This document shows, in pieces, positions 15,883 through 25,422 of a DNA stretch of 64,000 nt (position 1 is its first letter; the number at the start of each line of letters is the position of its first letter). Under the pieces are notes generated by a model. The model was not told where the DNA came from, searched no databases, and worked only from the letters and a program-made list of their open reading frames with translations. This stretch comes from Paraferrimonas sedimenticola. Lineage in GTDB: Bacteria > Pseudomonadota > Gammaproteobacteria > Enterobacterales > Shewanellaceae. Both the position numbers and the translations under genes were made by a program. The stretch is from NCBI RefSeq assembly GCF_002282855.1, contig NZ_NRIR01000013.1, forward strand, positions 1-64,000, in the 5' to 3' direction.

Positions 15883-17769
15883 TCACTCGGACTCAGCCAG
15901 CGAAATTAACTGTTGCTCCAGCCCTGAATCACGCTCGGTCGCTCGAGTCACGCAAGCTCTTAAAACCGTCTCTGTCGCGTATAGACTCACTCGCTTCTTA
16001 GCCCGTGTAATCCCCGTATACAACAGCTCTTTGGACAAGGTCTGACTTTGGTTTTCGGCAATGGGCAGTGCAATCGCTACTTGAGCGAACTCTGAGCCTT
16101 GCGACTTGTGGATGGTCATGGCAAAGGCGCTGGTGTGCTCTGGCAAACGGCTAGGATGGTAGAAACTCACCGTGTTATCAGGCTGCAAGAAGCCGACTTT
16201 GGGCTGCCCTGCTTCGTCCAATAAGCACACGCCGATATCACCGTTGAACAAGCCTAAGTGATAGTCGTTGCTTAAAATCATCACAGGACGACCCACGTAA
16301 AAGCTTTGACTGGCGTCTTTAAGGCTGAGGTTTTCTAGCTCCTTTTCAATCGCCAAATTTAGAGTGTCGGCTCCCATCTCGCCTTTGCGAACAGCACTTA
16401 AAATTCGATAACTGTCAAAATCTTTGATCAACTCGGCGGCGGGCTTTATACCGGCCTGACAGTCACGAACCCTAGCTTGGTAATTAGCCAAAGCGTCTTG
16501 TACCAGACGATGGTTGTTTACCGGTGCGAACCAGTCGACAGGACTGTCAATCGTAAGACTTTGCAATAGATTGGATACTAAGCGCCAATCACATTGATTT
16601 ACCCCAGTGGCAAGCTCACCAATCAGACCACCGAAACGCCAACTCTTTTGCAGCATCACCAAAGATTCGCTCATCGCGCTTGCTTGCGAGTTCACGTGTG
16701 CCTGTAAATCAAATCCGGTTAGCCTAGTTAGAGTTTCGGCACTTGGCTGGCGATAACTCATTAGCGTCTGCCCGGCCTGGTAACGCACCCCAGCGCACAA
16801 ATCTCCCATCACAGCTCCGGCTTCCACTGAGGATAGCTGGTCTTTGTCACCCAGCATTATCAAACGACAACCTTGGGGCAGCGCATCCAGCAATTTGGCC
16901 ATCATGGGCAAATCCACCATGGAGGCTTCGTCCAGTATTACCAGATCCGCGCGTATCGGTCGCTGCGCGTTGTGACGAAAATCAATAGAGTTGGGAATGG
17001 TTCCGAGCAAACGGTGGATGGTGCTAGCTTGCTCTGGAATAAGCGCTTTTAAGTGCTCATCTAACACCAAATCGGCTTTGGCGTTGCGAATTGACTCGCT
17101 CATGCGAACCGCGGCTTTACCCGTGGGCGCCACTAGCTTAATCGTTAGCTCTTGTTGCATCAAAAGGATCGCGAGTAGACGGATTACTGTGGTGGTTTTG
17201 CCGGTGCCCGGTCCACCTGTGATAATTGCCAGTTGGCGCTGTGCAGCCAAAGCACAAGCCACGATTTGCCAATCTACCTCTCCATTCAAGTCCTGGCTGG
17301 GTTTGATTTGACAAACCTGCCTTAGCGATTGACCAAGTGATTCGAGTTCCACTGGGTAGTTGTGACTGGCGCGTTGCAGCAAATCCTTTGCAACCTGATG
17401 CTCGTAACGCCAATAGCGCGCCAGATAAAGCCTAGCCTGCGCCCCATCACCGTCAATTACGATAGGCGTCACTTGAGTAGAATCGCCGGCACTGCTAAAG
17501 CCAGGATGCGCCAATAAAGAATCGAGCAAGGCATGTACTTGAGGTAATCGCCCGCTACGTTGTTGCTGGCAAATCTGCGGCAATGGCATATCGGCCAACT
17601 TAGCCAGAGGTAAACACACGTGCCCCTGGCTTTGCGCCTGACTTAAAAGCAAAGCCACCCAAAACTCATCACTGTGCTCATCACCACAGAGATTTTTAGC
17701 AAAGTAATAATCCAGTGCGCGTAAGCGATTAGCTTTAATGGCATCGGTCATTTGGATTGGACTTAGCAT
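15883..17769 (-). CDS. recD: RecBCD subunit RecD, 5'-3' helicase
   Basis: A 628-residue RecD (E. coli 608). The Walker A motif ITGGPGTGKTTTV and Walker B LVILDEASMVDL of a superfamily 1B helicase are present, as are the motif LGDKDQLSSVEAGAV and the late TIHKSQGSEFAQV and LYTGITRAKKRVSLY motifs. RecD is the fast 5'-3' motor of RecBCD, which resects double-strand ends and loads RecA at Chi. The ATG lies inside the end of recB (7-base overlap), so the two are translationally coupled. It is the last gene of recC-recB-recD; no clear terminator follows. Confidence 0.95.
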   Translation of the reverse strand: MLSPIQMTDAIKANRLRALDYYFAKNLCGDEHSDEFWVALLLSQAQSQGHVCLPLAKLADMPLPQICQQQRSGRLPQVHALLDSLLAHPGFSSAGDSTQVTPIVIDGDGAQARLYLARYWRYEHQVAKDLLQRASHNYPVELESLGQSLRQVCQIKPSQDLNGEVDWQIVACALAAQRQLAIITGGPGTGKTTTVIRLLAILLMQQELTIKLVAPTGKAAVRMSESIRNAKADLVLDEHLKALIPEQASTIHRLLGTIPNSIDFRHNAQRPIRADLVILDEASMVDLPMMAKLLDALPQGCRLIMLGDKDQLSSVEAGAVMGDLCAGVRYQAGQTLMSYRQPSAETLTRLTGFDLQAHVNSQASAMSESLVMLQKSWRFGGLIGELATGVNQCDWRLVSNLLQSLTIDSPVDWFAPVNNHRLVQDALANYQARVRDCQAGIKPAAELIKDFDSYRILSAVRKGEMGADTLNLAIEKELENLSLKDASQSFYVGRPVMILSNDYHLGLFNGDIGVCLLDEAGQPKVGFLQPDNTVSFYHPSRLPEHTSAFAMTIHKSQGSEFAQVAIALPIAENQSQTLSKELLYTGITRAKKRVSLYATETVLRACVTRATERDSGLEQQLISLAESE

Positions 17770-20700
17770 GGCTCTACCTCCGCGCGTTCACCCAAGAACA
17801 AAACCTCAAGGCTCTCGATAAGTTCACGCTCTGGCTTGGCGTAAAACACCCCAGAGTGGGGATCGCCAGGCTGCATGCCGCGCAAGAACAAGTACACGCC
17901 GCCGCCGTGATGGAGGTCGTAATCGTAATCGGGAATGAGCTTTTTAAGGTATAAATGCAACGCCAGACAATACAGCACCAATTGCGCATCGTATCGATGG
18001 CTGGCCATCATGGCTTGCATGCTGTCCTGATTGTAATTGCCAATGCTGTCACCTAAGTGATTCGACTTGTAATCGCATACGTAATAGCGGCCTTGATGTT
18101 CAAAGGTTAAATCGATAAAACCTTTGAGCAAACCGCGAAAACTGTCAAAACTCAGACGCGCTAATGCTGCTGGATTCACCGTCAACACGGGATGCTCGAG
18201 CAATAAGCGGTTGAAACTGTGCTCGTTAACTAACTCGCTTGCAGCGATAAAAAACTCCATCTCGGGTAGCGCTTGATTCGGGTCTAGCTCACCTAAACTC
18301 ACCGCTTCACCCTCGCCCATGGCAAATTGGCAGGTCAGCACTTCGTTCATCCAATCGGTCACTGACTCGACCCACTCCGGAGCCTCTTCAATGGCATAGC
18401 GGTTGAGTTCTGATTCAACCACTTGAGCCAACTCATCAGGCTGGTTGGCGGCAAAGTGTTGGTTTTCCAGAATGCCGTGCAACGCGGTACCTGGGTTTGC
18501 GCCTCGAGGAAAGCTAAATCGATTGCGCACAAGCGCACTAGGCTCTTCCGGAATTGGAATGGGTTGGGGTGAGTCTTGGCTAGTGTCGTTTTGCGTTGTG
18601 ATCTCGTCGATTTTCTCTTCGCCGTCTTGGGCGTAACGCTTGTTTTTGGACAAACCTGAGTAACTAGTGATCCGCCAACTCGTATCCACATCACCAGCAA
18701 ACCGCTGCGGCTCTATCGCCACAGCGTCCGACTCACTTTCATCTGCAACTAGAGTTAACTCGGGCTGGTAGTCTACTGTACGAATGCGCTCCTCAGAGGC
18801 TTCAACCAAGGCTTCTAGCTGTTGGGATAGCACTCCGCTTGAGTCGGCCGCGCCGCACAATAAATGTTCAATGGCCGAAGTGGCATTGTGCGATTTACTG
18901 CGTCGAGCCAAACTCACAAAGCACGCATACGAAGCACGAGTTAGAGCCACGTATAACAGTCGAACATCCTCGGCTAGACGCTCTTGTTCAGCCTGCTGAA
19001 GGTGCAGCTCACTTTGAGTAAAGTCCATTCGAGTTTTGCCATTGCCGTGGTAAATCGCAGTCTTCGCCTCGCGACCCACTAAGCCGTACGGCAGCATAAC
19101 AATTGGATATTCCAGCCCTTTACTAGCGTGGATGGTGACAATTTGCACCAAGTCTTTATCGCTTTCCAAACGAATGCGTTGGCTATTTGAGTCAGAACCA
19201 CTGCCGCCAATTTGCTCGCTAAAATAGCGTAACAGGCTGTAGTGTCCGTCCAACAACAAGGCCTGAGCCTGCAGCAGCTCGGCGCAATGGTTGAGATCCG
19301 CTAACGCCCGCTCGCCATTAAGCTCGTCGCTGAGTAAGCGACCCGGCACACTGTAGTCGTACATCCACGCCTGAATAGCGGCCAGTACGCCGCGATATTG
19401 CCAGCGCTCTTGGTAGCGAAGGAATCTTTCCTGATGATTCTGCCATTGGTTTTCATCAAGGTTAATTTGGTCAATTTGCTCGGCACTCAAGCCTGACGAT
19501 TGACAGCCAAGCGCTGCCATCAAATGACGTCTGGATTTCGGCTGGTGGATGGCCAGCAAAACACGGTACAAATCTGCGGCAATCTCGCTTTCAAACACGC
19601 TTTGGCGGCTTAAAAACACACTGCGAACTCGACGCGCTCTTAGCGCCTTTGCCACATCGCGGGCCTCGTTGCGATCCCGCACCAATACCGCGATGTCCCC
19701 GGGCTTCACCGGTTTTTCACCAATGAGCGCTTGGCCGACACGGGCTTTATCCAGCAATTGCGCGGTTTGTTCGGCCACGTACTCAGCACCGTGATGCCCA
19801 GCGATATGCTCGTCATCAAACAGGCATAGGGTCATAGCGCTAACCGCTTGCTGATCGACCACCAGTCTCCCTTTACCGCCTTGATCCGCAGAATTTACTG
19901 GCTGATAGCCAATCTGTTCATCGAGAAAGGTATTGCTGCTGTTAAAACGAAAAAGATCGTTAACCGCTTCAACCATGCTTTGCGACGAGCGGTAATTTTT
20001 ATCCAAGGTATAGTGGCGCTCGCTGTGAGTGCCGCGCTTGGCTTGGGTATAGGTATGAATATCGCCACCGCGAAAGGCGTAAATCGATTGTTTAGGATCG
20101 CCAATCATCAGCCAACAATGAGGGCCTTCGGCTTGGTAAATGGTTTCAAACAAACCGTATTGGATGGGATCCGTATCCTGAAACTCATCAATCAGCGCCA
20201 CCGGGTACTGCTGCTTTAATCGAGTGGCCAACTGAGCGCCCATGGCAGAGGTCAATCCGGCGTGGAGCTGGCTCATCAAATCATCTGGCGCCATCAGATT
20301 CAAACGAGTCTTTTCTTCAGCAAGGCGCGCCTTAACATATGCCAATGCCTGAGACATTAGACCCGGCTGCAAATCCGAATCTCGCTGAAAGCGCTCAACT
20401 GCGGCCACAAAGGCATTGGCCTTCGCAATATGACTGTTCTTTTCGGCTTTTTCCGCAACGTATTTGTAAGAGGTTTTCGGCAGCGCAGTGGCCTGCTCAC
20501 CCGCTAGCCAGTTGCCAAGGATGTTAATATGAGGCTCAACTTTAGCGGCACTGATCCTAGGTAAAGAAGCCAGCTCTTCACCAATATCAAATAGCGCACC
20601 GCGCTGACTCCATTGCAGCTGTTCCCAAGCAAGCTGCTGTTGCTGCAGCATCTCTTGTATGGCTTGTTCTAAGGGCTTGTCGCTTGGCAGCGGTTCGCAC

Positions 20701-21353
20701 ACCAAAGACTTTCTTGAGAGCAGCCCGCTTAGGCGTCGCGCTAAAGCGTCTGGCGTTGCTGACTTTGGTCCAGGACCGGCATTCGCGCCCATCGCGGCCG
20801 CCACCGCTCGCCACTGCTCGCCTTGCAAGGGGTAAAGCGCCTGACGCCAAAAGTCCTCACAAGCGGATTCTACCAACTCGCTTTCATCCTCAATCATTTG
20901 CGCATTAAGGTTGGCATTGGCGTCGATGGCATTGTAATTAAGCGCGCGCTGACAAAAACCGTGGATGGTAAAGATTGAGGCGTCATCCATGCTCTTCTCT
21001 GCAGCGTACAAGCGCTTTAGCACCTGCTCAGCCTCATCCTGATGGGCTTCGTATAAGTGTTGCAGTACTAAGTCATCACCAGCACCTAGCCCGCGAAAGC
21101 ACAGCACGGCTTGATGCAGGCGTTGGCGAATCCTGTCTCTAAGCTCAGCGGTGGCTGCGCGTGTAAAGGTTACCACCAACAGATTTTCTGGTTTAAGCTC
21201 GACTCCCTTACTCGTTGAGTAATCAAACAAAGGTTGCTCGACGATAAAGCGCAAATACAAGCTAGCTATGGTATAAGTCTTACCGGTACCCGCCGAAGCC
21301 TCGATCAATCCGGTGCCGGTTAGCGGCACACTGCATGGGTCTAAACGGATCAT
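17763..21353 (-). CDS. recB: RecBCD subunit RecB, 3'-5' helicase and nuclease
   Basis: A 1196-residue RecB (E. coli 1180). The N-terminus has Walker A IEASAGTGKTYTIASLYLRF (residues 21-26 AGTGKT), then VTFTRAATAELRDRI, Walker B LIDEFQDTDPIQYGLF, GDPKQSIYAFRGGDIHTY and VTIHASKGLEYPIVMLP, the UvrD-type helicase set. The C-terminal RecB-family nuclease is intact, with FDSFRGLLKGFIDL and the catalytic YVCDYKSNHLG motif. It overlaps recC by four bases (ATGA) and recD by seven. Gene order C-B-D without ptrA between recC and recB differs from E. coli, where ptrA intervenes. Confidence 0.95.
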   Translation of the reverse strand: MIRLDPCSVPLTGTGLIEASAGTGKTYTIASLYLRFIVEQPLFDYSTSKGVELKPENLLVVTFTRAATAELRDRIRQRLHQAVLCFRGLGAGDDLVLQHLYEAHQDEAEQVLKRLYAAEKSMDDASIFTIHGFCQRALNYNAIDANANLNAQMIEDESELVESACEDFWRQALYPLQGEQWRAVAAAMGANAGPGPKSATPDALARRLSGLLSRKSLVCEPLPSDKPLEQAIQEMLQQQQLAWEQLQWSQRGALFDIGEELASLPRISAAKVEPHINILGNWLAGEQATALPKTSYKYVAEKAEKNSHIAKANAFVAAVERFQRDSDLQPGLMSQALAYVKARLAEEKTRLNLMAPDDLMSQLHAGLTSAMGAQLATRLKQQYPVALIDEFQDTDPIQYGLFETIYQAEGPHCWLMIGDPKQSIYAFRGGDIHTYTQAKRGTHSERHYTLDKNYRSSQSMVEAVNDLFRFNSSNTFLDEQIGYQPVNSADQGGKGRLVVDQQAVSAMTLCLFDDEHIAGHHGAEYVAEQTAQLLDKARVGQALIGEKPVKPGDIAVLVRDRNEARDVAKALRARRVRSVFLSRQSVFESEIAADLYRVLLAIHQPKSRRHLMAALGCQSSGLSAEQIDQINLDENQWQNHQERFLRYQERWQYRGVLAAIQAWMYDYSVPGRLLSDELNGERALADLNHCAELLQAQALLLDGHYSLLRYFSEQIGGSGSDSNSQRIRLESDKDLVQIVTIHASKGLEYPIVMLPYGLVGREAKTAIYHGNGKTRMDFTQSELHLQQAEQERLAEDVRLLYVALTRASYACFVSLARRSKSHNATSAIEHLLCGAADSSGVLSQQLEALVEASEERIRTVDYQPELTLVADESESDAVAIEPQRFAGDVDTSWRITSYSGLSKNKRYAQDGEEKIDEITTQNDTSQDSPQPIPIPEEPSALVRNRFSFPRGANPGTALHGILENQHFAANQPDELAQVVESELNRYAIEEAPEWVESVTDWMNEVLTCQFAMGEGEAVSLGELDPNQALPEMEFFIAASELVNEHSFNRLLLEHPVLTVNPAALARLSFDSFRGLLKGFIDLTFEHQGRYYVCDYKSNHLGDSIGNYNQDSMQAMMASHRYDAQLVLYCLALHLYLKKLIPDYDYDLHHGGGVYLFLRGMQPGDPHSGVFYAKPERELIESLEVLFLGERAEVEPC

Positions 21354-24300
21354 AGGTCTTCCTCCAGCCCAGCAAATAACTCCGAGTGCTTTAATTGGTA
21401 CTTGTCGCTGCGGGCGCGTTTCGGCCGGCGCAGATCCGCCGCTTCCAACACGGGCAATAAATACTGCTCGCTGATAGCCATCACCTCTGGCAATCTGGCG
21501 GTTAGCTCGCCAAAGCAGCGGGCCAGATAAGGATCGCTCAGCTCAAAATTCTGGCTAAAGGGGTCGGGAGTCCAGGACTTAATCAGTTTGGTTTCAATCT
21601 CACTGGGTTCTTTGTTAAACAACATCATGTCCGCGGCCATAAAGCCCGAATCAGGTATTAACAACACAGGTTGGTCGTGGGCGCTGCGGTACAGTTGATA
21701 CCACTTAGTCAGCTCCTGATTGGCGGTTTCTTTGGTGACAGGATTCCAGCGTATGCCCTCTTTCTGGTCCAGCAGCACATAAGGCAAGTCTTTTCCTGAT
21801 GCACAACACAGCATGTGGCGCAACCAAGCGCGCAATATGTCTTTGCCCTTAATACTGCCGGCTTTAAGTTGCAATTGAAGTCCATTTACCGATGTGGGTA
21901 GCTCGCCTTCGATACGCACTGGACCTTGTTCGGTGGCGATTTCTACCGATACAAACTGGCTCTCTAATCGTTTTGGCCAATGTTCTCCAAGGTGTTGTTT
22001 TAGTGACTGCACGCCCTCCCAGGCGCGTTCGATCTCTTCGAGCCCCGCCTGACCAAACGGCATATCGCCACTGCTTTGATGGGCCAGCTCAAATCGCTCA
22101 AACTCGATGCCTTGAAGCGCATCAGTCATCGCATCTTGCTTTAACTGCCAAGCAGTTAACGAATCCAGAGTAAAAGGCTCAGTGTCGATAAGTGCTTGCT
22201 CGACCTCTTCTAAGTACACCCCTAAACGACGCTCCATAAAGCCTCGACTCGGGTGGACTAAAAAGGATTCGAACTGTGCAAAATTTAATTCGCTCATCTC
22301 ACTGTCGTCGCTAAACAAAGGCGCACCGACAAAAGCGGTGAGATTATCCGTTTGCTTGGCATCGAGTAAGGCTTGAGACCAAAGGCTGGAGTAACTTGGA
22401 GTGGCGTTGGCCACCTGGAAGTAACTGGGGTTAAAGCCCTGCAGTGGATGCTCATAGGTTAAATGCCGCAACACCCTCTCAGCAGCCAATTTAGCATCAA
22501 GCGTCTCATCGCCCGCTAAAACCCAGGCTTCAGCAATATAATCGCGTAGCTCAGAGACCAGTATTGATGGCGGTATTTCGGTGTCATCGCGAATATCTCG
22601 GCCAACCCAAGAGATATACAAGTGTTGTCGACACGACAGTAAAGCTTCTAAAAACAGATACCTATCGTCCAATCGGCGAGAGCGATCGCCGCGACGACGC
22701 TTAGCCTGCATGAGGTCAAAACTGATGGGATCGGCTCGTCGTGGGAAGTCACCGTCATTCATTCCCAACAAAGCAATCACCTTAAATGGAATCCCGCGCA
22801 TTGGCATCAGACTACAAAAGTTGATAGAGCCTGCGCGAAAACGCTGACTGCCGGTTTGCGCATTCAGACTTTGCGCCAGTTGCTCTCGCACCAACTCAAA
22901 TGGCAGCAGCTCAGCAAACTCGACCTCTTGCGCTTGGCTGGTCAGGCGCTCCACCGCTTCACTGACCTGCTGTAGCACCCGAACCTCTTGCTCCTCTGCC
23001 GCAAAAAAGTCGTTGAGAATGGTGTTTACCCTTTGTACCCAAGCTGACGCAGGCGCATCTTCAATCAGTTGCTCGCGTACCTCAGACAAACGCTCGACGA
23101 AGTGAATCAGCTTACCCAATGCCGCTGCTTGCGCGCCTTCGATATGGCGAAAAGGCTGAGTCCCCTGGTAGTAACCTTGTTCGGGATGCATGGCGTAGCC
23201 CAGCAACAAGCGTTGCAAGCCGAAGTACCAAGAGTTTTGCTCAAACGCACCAACCCCCAGTTGCTGCCTGTGTTCGGCGTCCAGCCCCCACCGCACAGCG
23301 ACTTGCTCGAGCCAGTGTTTAATGCAGTCAAACTCTTCTTCGTCAATGTCAAAGCAGCGCAACACCGCTGGTACTTCAAGAATCGACAGTACTTCGCTAA
23401 TGGTTAATCGACTTTGAGGGATACCGAGTAAATGCAGCAAAGACTCGATGATCGGTGATTGCTGGCGAGACGACAGATCGTTAATGCTGTACGGCAGTCT
23501 CGGCTCATCGCCAACACCACTAAACACTGCATGTATGTAGGGCGCGTATAGCGCCACGTCCGGCACCATCACCATGATGTCATTGGGCTCAATGGAATTA
23601 TCTTTTTGCATCAAACCCAGAAGGTGGTCTCTTAGACTCTCCACCTCACGCATGGCGGAATAACAAATATGAAACTGAAGATTGCACGGCTTATTTGCAT
23701 CCAGTACCAGCTTGTCGGCATTAGTACTGAGTTGCTCGGCGCTTAACGCCTCAAATTGGCCTCGAGTGTGTAGCTGGCGGATCTCATTTTGCAGCAATCC
23801 CAAGGCATTGCACGCAGGGTACTCGGTATAATCCTCTATCCAGTCAGCGTCCAAGGTTTCCAGCATCAAGGACAAGTGCTCACGCCCCAACTGACCAAAA
23901 GCGCCCAATAGTGGGTTACCGACGGTGAAATATCTGTCTTCGGTTAGGCTTTCGACGTGAGAATAGTCATAACGAGCGGCTTTCTTAGCCAGCGTCTTTT
24001 CATCGACAATATCCAACCAATAAGTCTCACAGGGGTTTACTTGGAACCAATGAATATCCATGTGTCGTGCCAACGCATTGAGTAGCAACATACTTTGCTC
24101 TGGCAAGCTGACGATCCCAAACAAGCTCATACGCGACGGCAGCTTGTTAAAGCGAATACTGCCTGGTTCAGCTTGTTCGAGAATTTGAATCGCGTTCTTG
24201 AGCAAGGCGCCACGGTGCATGGAATCAGCGCTGGCCTCTGCAGGTGCCAAACTCTCAACCAAAGCCCGCCAAAGCATTGGTTGCCAGTTGTGCTCTGCGG

Positions 24301-24796
24301 GCACCTCTGTCCCCTGCTCTCCCGCCTCCCATTGGGCAATCCAATCGGGGCGATAAATTAAGTATTGGTCAAACAGATCGGCAATACTGGCGCACAACTG
24401 GAAACGCTTTAACAAAGACTGAGCGTGGCTGCCCTCTTGATTCGCTTCAAAGTAATCTTTCGCCCATGCAAACTCACTTAAGGACAGCATTCGCGGTATG
24501 AGCACCATTAATTGCCAAGTGATTTGCTCCTTGCCAAACGGAGAACGCTCAGGCAAATGGGGAAACAACTCTCGAAATACCTGCCAAACAAAGGACGACG
24601 GCATGGGAAATTCCACATTGGCGAGCACGCCGTGATATTCCGCCAGTTCAATTTTCAACCATTGCGCCATGTCCGGGTTTTGCACCAGAATCATATCGCT
24701 TTGCAGCACTGGCATATCGGTAGGACGGTCGGCCATCACAGCCGCTAGGGCTTGGGTCAATTGTTCGGTGAGATTGTGTTGATATATCTTGAGCAT
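21350..24796 (-). CDS. recC: RecBCD subunit RecC, Chi recognition
   Basis: A 1148-residue RecC (E. coli 1122). It begins MLKIYQHNLTEQL, aligning with the E. coli start (MLRVYHSN), so the ATG ending at 24796 is chosen although the frame is open 33 codons further. Family stretches seen: ILVQNPDMAQWLKIELAEYHG, NVEFPMPSSFVWQVF, SLFGIVSLPEQ, ALLGMNDGDFPRR, and LSCRQHLYISWVGRD. RecC is an inactivated helicase that scans the 3' strand for Chi and holds the complex together. First gene of recCBD; divergent from the VOC gene. Confidence 0.95.
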   Translation of the reverse strand: MLKIYQHNLTEQLTQALAAVMADRPTDMPVLQSDMILVQNPDMAQWLKIELAEYHGVLANVEFPMPSSFVWQVFRELFPHLPERSPFGKEQITWQLMVLIPRMLSLSEFAWAKDYFEANQEGSHAQSLLKRFQLCASIADLFDQYLIYRPDWIAQWEAGEQGTEVPAEHNWQPMLWRALVESLAPAEASADSMHRGALLKNAIQILEQAEPGSIRFNKLPSRMSLFGIVSLPEQSMLLLNALARHMDIHWFQVNPCETYWLDIVDEKTLAKKAARYDYSHVESLTEDRYFTVGNPLLGAFGQLGREHLSLMLETLDADWIEDYTEYPACNALGLLQNEIRQLHTRGQFEALSAEQLSTNADKLVLDANKPCNLQFHICYSAMREVESLRDHLLGLMQKDNSIEPNDIMVMVPDVALYAPYIHAVFSGVGDEPRLPYSINDLSSRQQSPIIESLLHLLGIPQSRLTISEVLSILEVPAVLRCFDIDEEEFDCIKHWLEQVAVRWGLDAEHRQQLGVGAFEQNSWYFGLQRLLLGYAMHPEQGYYQGTQPFRHIEGAQAAALGKLIHFVERLSEVREQLIEDAPASAWVQRVNTILNDFFAAEEQEVRVLQQVSEAVERLTSQAQEVEFAELLPFELVREQLAQSLNAQTGSQRFRAGSINFCSLMPMRGIPFKVIALLGMNDGDFPRRADPISFDLMQAKRRRGDRSRRLDDRYLFLEALLSCRQHLYISWVGRDIRDDTEIPPSILVSELRDYIAEAWVLAGDETLDAKLAAERVLRHLTYEHPLQGFNPSYFQVANATPSYSSLWSQALLDAKQTDNLTAFVGAPLFSDDSEMSELNFAQFESFLVHPSRGFMERRLGVYLEEVEQALIDTEPFTLDSLTAWQLKQDAMTDALQGIEFERFELAHQSSGDMPFGQAGLEEIERAWEGVQSLKQHLGEHWPKRLESQFVSVEIATEQGPVRIEGELPTSVNGLQLQLKAGSIKGKDILRAWLRHMLCCASGKDLPYVLLDQKEGIRWNPVTKETANQELTKWYQLYRSAHDQPVLLIPDSGFMAADMMLFNKEPSEIETKLIKSWTPDPFSQNFELSDPYLARCFGELTARLPEVMAISEQYLLPVLEAADLRRPKRARSDKYQLKHSELFAGLEEDL

Positions 24797-24985
24797 AGCC
24801 GTTGAGGTCTTATTGTTTGGCACAGGAAAACAGGCAGTCCCCAGTATACCCAGAAGTGAACTTTTGGCTGCTATTTTTCTGTCTAATCCAGACAAATATC
24901 ACTTGAGAGCTCAATTGCTTAACTGGTAAAAACTCGCTTTCTTACCTTAACTTACAAGAGTGTCATTTTTTGTTTTGGGGAAGTT

Positions 24986-25408
24986 ATGCTGCGCATCGAA
25001 CACATCAATTTAGTTGTGGAAGACCTAGACAGAGCTTTGCTGTTTTACCGAGCCGCTATGCCACACTGGCGGGTAAGGGGCAAAGGCTCAGATACTTGGC
25101 ATGGTAAGCCGAGAAACTGGCTGCACTTTGGCGATGATTACCAGTACATCACTCTAAATGACAATGGCGAGGGGAATCCTAGAGATCTCACCGGCCACAG
25201 CTCTGGTTTGGCACATTTCGGTATTGTTACCGATAATCTCGACGCGCTCATTGTCAGAGTTACCGAAGCGGGTTTTCCAATCCACAAACCAGGCTCTGAT
25301 GAACCCCACAGAAACAATGTGTATTTTCTCGACCCGGACGGCGTTGAAGTCGAGTTCAGTCAGTACACTAGCGACTTACCTGAACTGCGAAACTATTATC
25401 CAGACTAG
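24986..25408 (+). CDS. VOC (glyoxalase/dioxygenase) superfamily protein
   Basis: A 140-residue protein with two beta-alpha-beta-beta-beta modules of the vicinal oxygen chelate fold: MLRIEHINLVVEDLDRALLFYR in the first half and LAHFGIVTDNLDALIVRV ending NVYFLDPDGVEVEFSQY in the second. Candidate metal ligands are H6, H71-like (GLAHFG) and the terminal Glu in VEVEF. Substrate not predictable from sequence. It stands alone, divergent from recC and convergent with the GGDEF-EAL gene. Confidence 0.75.
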   Translation: MLRIEHINLVVEDLDRALLFYRAAMPHWRVRGKGSDTWHGKPRNWLHFGDDYQYITLNDNGEGNPRDLTGHSSGLAHFGIVTDNLDALIVRVTEAGFPIHKPGSDEPHRNNVYFLDPDGVEVEFSQYTSDLPELRNYYPD

Positions 25409-25422
25409 CCTGGCCATTCCGG